From Alistipes sp. (lineage in GTDB: Bacteria > Bacteroidota > Bacteroidia > Bacteroidales > Rikenellaceae): a DNA stretch of 20,485 nucleotides. Within the stretch, counting starts at the first letter, position 1; each line of letters opens with the position of its first letter. This document shows positions 15,434 to 20,485 of the stretch, one piece after another. The position numbers and the translations under genes are program-made. Location: NCBI GenBank assembly GCA_017560305.1, contig JAFYOF010000108.1, forward strand, positions 1 through 20,485, in the 5' to 3' direction. Below the pieces are notes generated by a model that was not told the origin of the DNA, made no database searches, and saw only the letters and a program-made list of their open reading frames with translations.

Positions 15434-18400
15434 ATGAAACGCAAACTATTTTTACTGCTTGGTATGGCGACCCTGTTGGCGGGTTGTCATTCCGATGTTG
15501 ATGAGATGAACATCAACCATCAGTCGCGTCTTGCCATCAGGCTTGACGGTGAGGTCAGCCCGAGCACCCGTGTCGATGACAACGGCTTCTGCGATGGCGA
15601 CCAGATTGGTCTTTACGGCGTGAACTACACCGACAAAAACGCTACGCAGGGCGTTTTGCTCGATGAGGGCAATCAGGTGGACAACGCCCGCTACACCTAT
15701 AATGGCGAGTCGGGCGAGTGGCAATCTACGGGCTCGATTTACTACAAGGATGTCGAGACCAACATTGACCTCTACGCCTACTATCCTTACGGCGCGCCAT
15801 CAAGCGTGAACGACTACCGCTTCACGGTTGCGCAGGACCAGTCGGCCAATGATGCAAGCGATGGCTTTGCGGCTTCTGATTTTCTGTGGGGCAAGACCGA
15901 GAACATCACCCCAAGTGAGAATCGTGTCAAGATTCGTTTCTCTCACCGCCTCTCTTGCGCCAATGTGGTTTTGACCGAGGGTGCGGGTTTTGCCGAGGGC
16001 GAGTGGGAGTCGCTGGAGAAGACTGTGCTGGTGAACAACACCATCCGCACAGCCTCTGTTGACCTTGCTACGGGCGAGGCTGTTGCCGAGGGCGAGCTGG
16101 ATGCCGAGGGTATCGTGATGCGTGCCACCGAGGCGGGTTTCCGCGCTATCGTTGTGCCACAGAGTGTGGCTGCGAATGAAGCTCTCTACACTATTACAGT
16201 AAATGGTATCACCTATAAGTTCCGCAAGAACGAGGATTTCACCTTCGAGGCGGGCAAGCAGCATAAGTTTACCATAGAGGTGAAGAAGAAGGCGATGACG
16301 GGCACCTATGAGTTCACCCTCACCGACTGCGATATTGTTGATTGGACCACCGACCTTGAGGCTCACGGCGACGAGGCTCGCCAGTATTATGTTGTTCATC
16401 TTGACGAGGCTGGCACATTGGGCGCAAAGATTAGCGAGGCAAAGAAAAATCCTGATAAGATTAGGAATCTGAAGGTGTCGGGCAAAATTTGCGCATCGGA
16501 TTTTTATTTTATGCGCGACTCAATGGAGCTTTTGCAGGCGATTAACCTTAAGGAGAGTGAGATTGTGGGAGAATGGCAATATGAGGTTAATTTAAATGAT
16601 GGCAGAGGATATCACAATGAATATTTTGTTGGTGATATGCCAGAATCAGAAGAAGAAAGACAACAAGCAGTAAAAGACAGATACCCCAATGCCAAGATCT
16701 CTTTTTTATTTTATGAACAATACCATTTTGCCCACGAGATTCCTGATGATTCGTTCTCTTTTAGGTCAATTGTATACTTTGTTTTTCCTGAAAAAGTGTT
16801 AAGAATTGGCAGTTCTGCATTTCGTGCCACTCTACTCTCTGGTGCGTTGATTATCCCCGATGATGTTGTAGAAATTGGTGCTTCTGCATTTTCTTATACA
16901 AATATTTCTTCATTGCAGTTACCCGCAAAATTGGAAATATTGGGGGAGACAGTATTCTCCGGTTGTAAATTTCTTTCAGGTTCATTATCATTGCCTGAAA
17001 CTCTTGTGCATATAGGAAGATCGTGTTTTAGCGGTTGCTCAATGCTTACTGGAACATTAACTATTCCATCTAAACTAAAAAAGATTTGTAACGGCTGTTT
17101 TGCCGGTTGTAACTTTTCTGGAGATTTAATTATCCCTGAAGGAGTTGTAGAAATAGAGGGCGCTGCCTTTGCTTCATCCGGGCAATATAAAAGTTTATCA
17201 CTCCCTATTAGCTTGAAGAAATTGGGTGGTGGTGCGTTTTCAGAATGTAGCATACAAGGAGAATTGGTTATTCCAAATCAAATAATACAGATTTATGACA
17301 ACTGTTTTGCCTACAACTTATTTACAAGCGTTATCTTTGCTGAAAATAGTGAGTGTGTACAAATCGGAAACAAAGCATTTTACAATAATACAAGATTGTC
17401 AGAACCTGTGGTTTTACCTGAAGGTGTGGTGACAATTGAAGCCGAGGCTTTTGGGCAATGCAGATCTCTTCCTGCAATTTCAATTCCTAAGAATGTGATA
17501 GCTATTGGTTCGGAAGCTTTTAGTTATTGTTATTACCTTACATCAATGCGGTGTGATGCAATAATTCCTCCTGTGGTTGGAAGCAGAGCATTTGATGGAG
17601 TGCCAAAAGATAATTTCACTTTGCAGGTGCCAGAAGATGCAGTGGCAAAATATCAGACACAAAATGGGTGGAAAGAGTTTAAGCGAATCAGTGCATATTA
17701 TGATTTCTCAATCTCGCGCAAACATATTCGTGCTTTGAATGCCGAGTATTCAAAGAGTTATCTGTTGCGCGTGCCAAGCGGTGAGCCTTGGAGCATAGAG
17801 AGTTGTCCCGACTGGGTAACGGTAACCCCATCTTCGGGCGTAGGTCGCCAGGAGGTGACCGTTACAATCAGCGAGATGGCTCGCACTGATGATACCTTTA
17901 CCCGAGAGGAGTGGAATGGATATGGATATACAAACGAAACACATAAGGGCCGTGCAGGAGATATTATCTTCAAATTAGACAACCGGACAACAGGTAACGA
18001 TGAGCCTGCGACTGTGAAGATGGCAGTTGAGCAGTATGATTGTGAGTATGCTGATGGCGATGTGATTGTAAACCAGACCGCAAGCAAGGGCGAAGGTGTG
18101 AATGTCGTATTTATGGGCGACTGCTTCGATGCACGCGATATTGCAATGGGCAACTATTTGCCAGGAATAGATGAAGCGATAGGTTACTACTTCGGTATTG
18201 AGCCTTACAAGACATACAAGCCTTATTTCAATGTCTATACCGTATTTGGTATGTCGCCAGATAGCGGAATGGGAACTGTGAATACCATTCGCGAAGCCAA
18301 GTTTGGTTCGCAGTATTCGCTTGATGGTATTGCCCCTGATACGCAGGCAACCTATGAGTATGCAATGAAGACTCCGACAGTTGATGAGGGTAATATCAAC

Positions 18401-19036
18401 AAGACTTTGGTTGTGATGGTTGAGAACACCACCGACTATGGCGGTATCTGCTATATGTGGGCGGATGGCTCTGCAATAGCAATCTGCCCAATGAGCCGCG
18501 ATGCCTATCCATACGACTTCCGCGGTATCGTCCAGCACGAGGCGGGCGGCCACGGCTTTGCAAAGTTGGCGGAAGAGCACATCATTCTAAATGAGTGGTT
18601 CGGTCTTTTGGCAGCTTATTATAGTGGCAAAGCTTTAGGCTGGTATCGCAACCTCTCGATAAATGGCGATTACAAGACAGTAGAGTGGGCGCACCTCTTT
18701 GCAAACCCCGACTACTCCAACATCGTCGATATGTACGAGGGCGGATTCTTATACGCGCGCGGAATCTACCGTTCAGAGGCTACATCGTGTATGAACAACA
18801 ACATCCCTTACTACTCGGCAATCTCGCGTCAGGAGATGGTGGAACGCATCAAGCGCTACGCAGGCGAGGAGTTCTCGCTCGCCGAGTTCTACGCAAACGA
18901 TGTGCGCGACGCGTCGAACAACGACTTTGTAACTCGTGCCTCTCTCGAGGTTGAGGATACGCCAGCTGTACGCAATGCCGCTGCCAAGCAGCACGCACCA
19001 AAGTTTATGGGCGAGAAACCACAGTTGAAAAAGTAA
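15434..19036 (+). CDS. Lipoprotein: fimbrillin-like domain, BspA-type LRR, BACON and M64-type metallopeptidase
   Basis: A 1200-residue mosaic surface protein. The lipoprotein signal is MKRKLFLLLGMATLLAGC (C18). Residues about 30-295 are a fimbrillin-like (Mfa/FimA type) domain: GDQIGLYGVNY, YTYNG, YYPYG, ASDFLWGK, AIVVPQ. About 320-450 is an LRR cap, and 455-753 holds about 12 BspA-type leucine-rich repeats of the form IPxxVxxIGxxAFxxCxxL. A BACON-like domain spans 756-869 (PDWVTVTPSSG ... VEQYD). Residues 886 to about 1165 resemble IgA peptidase family M64: GVNVVFMGDCFDARD, EPYKTYKPYFNVY, and a zinc-site region HEAGGHGFAKLAEEH at 1035-1049. That motif spaces the two histidines as HExxxH, not HExxH. 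A role as a surface-tethered adhesin-protease on host glycoproteins is inference. The LRR DNA is much more AT-rich than both flanks. The next fimbrillin gene starts 15 bases after the stop. Confidence 0.88.
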   Translation: MKRKLFLLLGMATLLAGCHSDVDEMNINHQSRLAIRLDGEVSPSTRVDDNGFCDGDQIGLYGVNYTDKNATQGVLLDEGNQVDNARYTYNGESGEWQSTGSIYYKDVETNIDLYAYYPYGAPSSVNDYRFTVAQDQSANDASDGFAASDFLWGKTENITPSENRVKIRFSHRLSCANVVLTEGAGFAEGEWESLEKTVLVNNTIRTASVDLATGEAVAEGELDAEGIVMRATEAGFRAIVVPQSVAANEALYTITVNGITYKFRKNEDFTFEAGKQHKFTIEVKKKAMTGTYEFTLTDCDIVDWTTDLEAHGDEARQYYVVHLDEAGTLGAKISEAKKNPDKIRNLKVSGKICASDFYFMRDSMELLQAINLKESEIVGEWQYEVNLNDGRGYHNEYFVGDMPESEEERQQAVKDRYPNAKISFLFYEQYHFAHEIPDDSFSFRSIVYFVFPEKVLRIGSSAFRATLLSGALIIPDDVVEIGASAFSYTNISSLQLPAKLEILGETVFSGCKFLSGSLSLPETLVHIGRSCFSGCSMLTGTLTIPSKLKKICNGCFAGCNFSGDLIIPEGVVEIEGAAFASSGQYKSLSLPISLKKLGGGAFSECSIQGELVIPNQIIQIYDNCFAYNLFTSVIFAENSECVQIGNKAFYNNTRLSEPVVLPEGVVTIEAEAFGQCRSLPAISIPKNVIAIGSEAFSYCYYLTSMRCDAIIPPVVGSRAFDGVPKDNFTLQVPEDAVAKYQTQNGWKEFKRISAYYDFSISRKHIRALNAEYSKSYLLRVPSGEPWSIESCPDWVTVTPSSGVGRQEVTVTISEMARTDDTFTREEWNGYGYTNETHKGRAGDIIFKLDNRTTGNDEPATVKMAVEQYDCEYADGDVIVNQTASKGEGVNVVFMGDCFDARDIAMGNYLPGIDEAIGYYFGIEPYKTYKPYFNVYTVFGMSPDSGMGTVNTIREAKFGSQYSLDGIAPDTQATYEYAMKTPTVDEGNINKTLVVMVENTTDYGGICYMWADGSAIAICPMSRDAYPYDFRGIVQHEAGGHGFAKLAEEHIILNEWFGLLAAYYSGKALGWYRNLSINGDYKTVEWAHLFANPDYSNIVDMYEGGFLYARGIYRSEATSCMNNNIPYYSAISRQEMVERIKRYAGEEFSLAEFYANDVRDASNNDFVTRASLEVEDTPAVRNAAAKQHAPKFMGEKPQLKK
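16440..17690 (+). other. AT-rich leucine-rich-repeat segment inside the metallopeptidase gene
   Basis: Base composition drops sharply within the continuous reading frame. Hand counts of single 60-base lines give 62% GC at 16321 and 58% at 17761, but 35% at 16621, 30% at 17041 and 30% at 17281. The low-GC segment matches the LRR cap and repeats almost exactly (residues about 336-753). No stop, frameshift, terminal inverted repeat or transposase is seen. This suggests an in-frame module replacement or acquisition, not an insertion element. Confidence 0.75.
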
Positions 19037-19051
19037 TAAAACGAGATGATT

Positions 19052-19927
19052 ATGAAAAAATATATAGCATTGGCACTCATCGCGCTGGCTGCGGTGGGTT
19101 GCAACAACGACGAGGTGGAGGTAAACCCCAACGAGATTCGTGTCGAGGCGTCGTTAGGCGGCACACGAGCAACACTCACCTCATTTGAGGAGGGCGACAA
19201 GATGAGCCTCTACGCCGTGGAGTACGACGGCGACAATGTAGCCGAGGTGCAGACCGCAGGTAACTACATCAACAACGAGCCGATGACATACAACGGCACC
19301 AAGTGGGCAAGCAACCGCACGCTATACTGGAGTGAGAAGCCTTGCGACTTCTATGGCTTCTACCCATACCAGCCAACAACGGCAATGAGCAATGTCCTCT
19401 TCGACATCGACCCCGCCCAGGCAGACCTCGGCACAGAGGAGCAGCTCGGCGGATATGAGGCGTCAGACCTGATGTGGGCAAAGGCCGAGAAGGTGGCGCA
19501 GAGTGATGGCGCGGTGAAGCTCAATTTCCAGCATATGATGTCGCGCGTAGTGGTGGATATCGTGCGCGGACCAAGCTACGAGGGCGAGCTGCCAGAGGAT
19601 ATCGAGGTGCACATCTACAACACCCTCACAACGGCGCGTCTTGACTGGCGCATCGGCTCACTCGAGGCATATCAGATGGGAGCACGCAAGACTATCTCGA
19701 TGCGACAGGTCGACGGCGACACATTCGACGCCATCGTCGTGCCACAGTTCATCGAGCGCAGCACACCGCTGGTTGAGATTACGATGGAGGGCATAGCCTA
19801 CCTGCTCAACTACTCGATGTCGTTCCGCCCAGGCTATCAGCACACCATCACCGTGACACTCAACACCTCTCCTGACCAGGAGAAGATTGAAATCAACATC
19901 AGCGGCGAGGTGGATGGCTGGAATTAG
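19052..19927 (+). CDS. Fimbrillin family lipoprotein
   Basis: From ATG 19052 the product has 291 residues with a lipoprotein signal (MKKYIALALIALAAVGC, C17, followed by NNDE). An ATG two codons earlier (19046) is possible but gives a less typical signal start. The rest is one fimbrillin-like domain: EGDKMSLYAVEY, YNGTKW, YWSEK, YGFYPYQP, YEASDLMWAK, LNFQHMMSRVVV, AIVVPQ, YQHTITVTL, and the end ISGEVDGWN. Order and spacing match the N-terminal domain of the preceding gene, so the two domains are paralogous. Family members are lipidated, and some polymerise into type V pili after donor-strand processing. Whether this one is a pilin, an anchor or a monomeric adhesin cannot be decided. No minor-pilin or usher-like genes are near. 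It is the last gene of the cluster, before a strong terminator. Confidence 0.87.
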   Translation: MKKYIALALIALAAVGCNNDEVEVNPNEIRVEASLGGTRATLTSFEEGDKMSLYAVEYDGDNVAEVQTAGNYINNEPMTYNGTKWASNRTLYWSEKPCDFYGFYPYQPTTAMSNVLFDIDPAQADLGTEEQLGGYEASDLMWAKAEKVAQSDGAVKLNFQHMMSRVVVDIVRGPSYEGELPEDIEVHIYNTLTTARLDWRIGSLEAYQMGARKTISMRQVDGDTFDAIVVPQFIERSTPLVEITMEGIAYLLNYSMSFRPGYQHTITVTLNTSPDQEKIEINISGEVDGWN

Positions 19928-19945
19928 TTGAATTTCTGCATTGAA

Positions 19946-19965
19946 AGCGACATTTGCTTGTCGCT
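19946..19965 (+). other. Small hairpin before the cluster terminator
   Basis: AGCGACA and TGTCGCT form a 7-bp stem around a TTTGCT loop, 18 bases after the fimbrillin stop. No U-run follows, so it is unlikely to terminate alone. It could stabilise the 3' end of the transcript. Confidence 0.45.
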
Positions 19966-19979
19966 GCGAAAATTACTTG

Positions 19980-20018
19980 CAACCTCTCGGCTTCGGTCGG
20001 GAGGTTGTTTTGTTGTTT
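19980..20018 (+). terminator. Rho-independent terminator of the BACON/fimbrillin cluster
   Basis: A 12-bp stem (outer CAACCTC/GAGGTTG, inner part with two G-T pairs) is capped by a C(TTCG)G tetraloop at 19991-19996. It is followed by a T-rich run (TTTTGTTGTTTT). The very stable loop and U-tract make this a strong terminator about 50 bases after the last stop. Confidence 0.9.
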
Positions 20019-20192
20019 TAGGTTGTATAAAATGCAAGAAAATATTATAGATGGATTTCTAAAGCGATCTCTTTATAATCTCCCAAAGCGCCCCTTTTAG
20101 CAGTATTAAGCTTTTTTTGCAGTTGATGAAAATATGCAAAAATACAATAAAATGTAATAATGCGATTTTAAAATTATCCTGTCAAAGATAAA

Positions 20193-20222
20193 AATCCCCG
20201 CAAGCGATTGCCTGCGGGGATT
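20193..20222 (-). terminator. Rho-independent terminator of the GGGtGRT gene
   Basis: AATCCCCGCA and TGCGGGGATT form a perfect 10-bp stem around a 10-base loop. Read on the minus strand, the stem is followed by TTTTTATC. It lies 21 bases beyond the stop of the minus-strand gene. Confidence 0.85.
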
Positions 20223-20243
20223 CATTATTTATGGTTGAGTGAA

Positions 20244-20485
20244 TTACTCAGTCATAGCCTGCTGGATAGCAACGGCAACAGCAACTGTTGCACCTACCAT
20301 TGGGTTGTTACCCATACCGAGGAAGCCCATCATCTCAACGTGTGCTGGAACTGATGAAGAACCTGCAAACTGAGCGTCTGAGTGCATACGACCCAAAGTA
20401 TCGGTCATACCGTAAGAAGCTGGACCTGCGCCCATGTTATCTGGGTGCAAAGTACGGCCTGTACCACCACCTGATGCTACTGAGA
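20244..20485 (-). CDS. GGGtGRT family protein, C-terminal part (truncated by window edge)
   Basis: The last 79 residues of a minus-strand gene are visible; its start lies beyond the window. The frame reads SVASGGGTGRTLHPDNMGAG, containing GGGTGRT, the motif that names the family. After it come SYGMTDTLGRMHSDAQFAGSS, the hydrophobic GFLGMGNNPMVGATVAVAVAIQ and the end QQAMTE. Family function is unknown to me; the Gly-rich motif suggests phosphate or nucleotide binding only by analogy. A TTG at 20450 is not the true start, because the diagnostic motif lies upstream of it. A strong terminator follows 21 bases after the stop. Confidence 0.88.
   Translation of the reverse strand, partial: SVASGGGTGRTLHPDNMGAGPASYGMTDTLGRMHSDAQFAGSSSVPAHVEMMGFLGMGNNPMVGATVAVAVAIQQAMTE

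Larger units (their letters stand above)
19928..20243. other. Intergenic region between convergent genes
   Basis: This 316-base non-coding gap contains a small hairpin, the terminator of the lipoprotein cluster (19980-20018) and the terminator of the minus-strand GGGtGRT gene (20193-20222). The stretch between them (about 20020-20190) is AT-rich, and no gene or convincing RNA structure was seen in it. Confidence 0.8.

Noticed and set aside
16400..17720. Mobile element carrying the AT-rich LRR segment
   Set aside because: No transposase, terminal inverted repeats, target duplications or frame break was found at the borders; domain recombination explains it better.
19046..19051. Start at 19046 for the fimbrillin lipoprotein
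   Set aside because: The MKKYIALAL start at 19052 gives a more typical lipoprotein signal; the difference is only two codons and not provable from sequence.
20137..20144. CAAAAATA, a minus-strand TAnnTTTG match
   Set aside because: No minus-strand gene lies downstream, and no -33 element or RNA-like structure supports a transcript; a chance match in AT-rich DNA is likely.

Overview
The window reads as chromosomal DNA of a gut-type Bacteroidales bacterium. The main clues are a fused MurF-alanine racemase, BACON domains, fimbrillin-like (Mfa/FimA-type) lipoproteins, a GGGtGRT-family protein, and promoter elements that fit the Bacteroidetes pattern TTTG ... TAnnTTTG instead of the E. coli type. 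The core genes are GC-rich (about 60% in the lines counted by hand), which would suit an Alistipes/Rikenellaceae-like lineage. That genus-level placement is inference only.

Bases 1-10915 hold ten plus-strand genes with gaps of -1 to 38 bases, so probably one long transcription unit with possible internal promoters. In order: the C-terminal part of mutS2, a murF-alr fusion (peptidoglycan D-Ala supply and UDP-MurNAc-pentapeptide synthesis), an RsmI-like SAM methyltransferase, grpE and dnaJ (Hsp70 co-chaperones, with no dnaK beside them), a small one-helix membrane protein, mutL, a rhomboid protease, a membrane-anchored endonuclease/exonuclease/phosphatase protein, and a YhcH/YjgK/YiaL-family protein. 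It ends at a 13-bp-stem hairpin at 10975-11004 that can terminate transcription from both sides.

Bases 11021-13891 (minus strand) encode a secreted glycoside hydrolase family 2 enzyme that converges on that terminator. Its promoter and that of the next plus-strand cluster lie back to back in the 217-base gap at 13892-14108.

Bases 14109-19927 are the accessory, surface-exposed part: three consecutive plus-strand lipoproteins. The first has four tandem BACON domains. The second is a 1200-residue mosaic: fimbrillin-like domain, BspA-type leucine-rich repeats, a BACON domain and an M64-type metallopeptidase domain. The third is a stand-alone fimbrillin-like lipoprotein clearly related to the N-terminus of the second. 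The leucine-rich-repeat segment (about 16440-17690) is far more AT-rich than the DNA on either side, as if this module had been swapped in. The set looks like a cell-surface adhesion/proteolysis system and is the most interesting part of the window. A strong UUCG-loop terminator follows it.

The right end (20244-20485, minus strand) is the C-terminal part of a GGGtGRT-family protein with its own terminator. No tRNA, rRNA, CRISPR array, insertion sequence or phage gene was seen.
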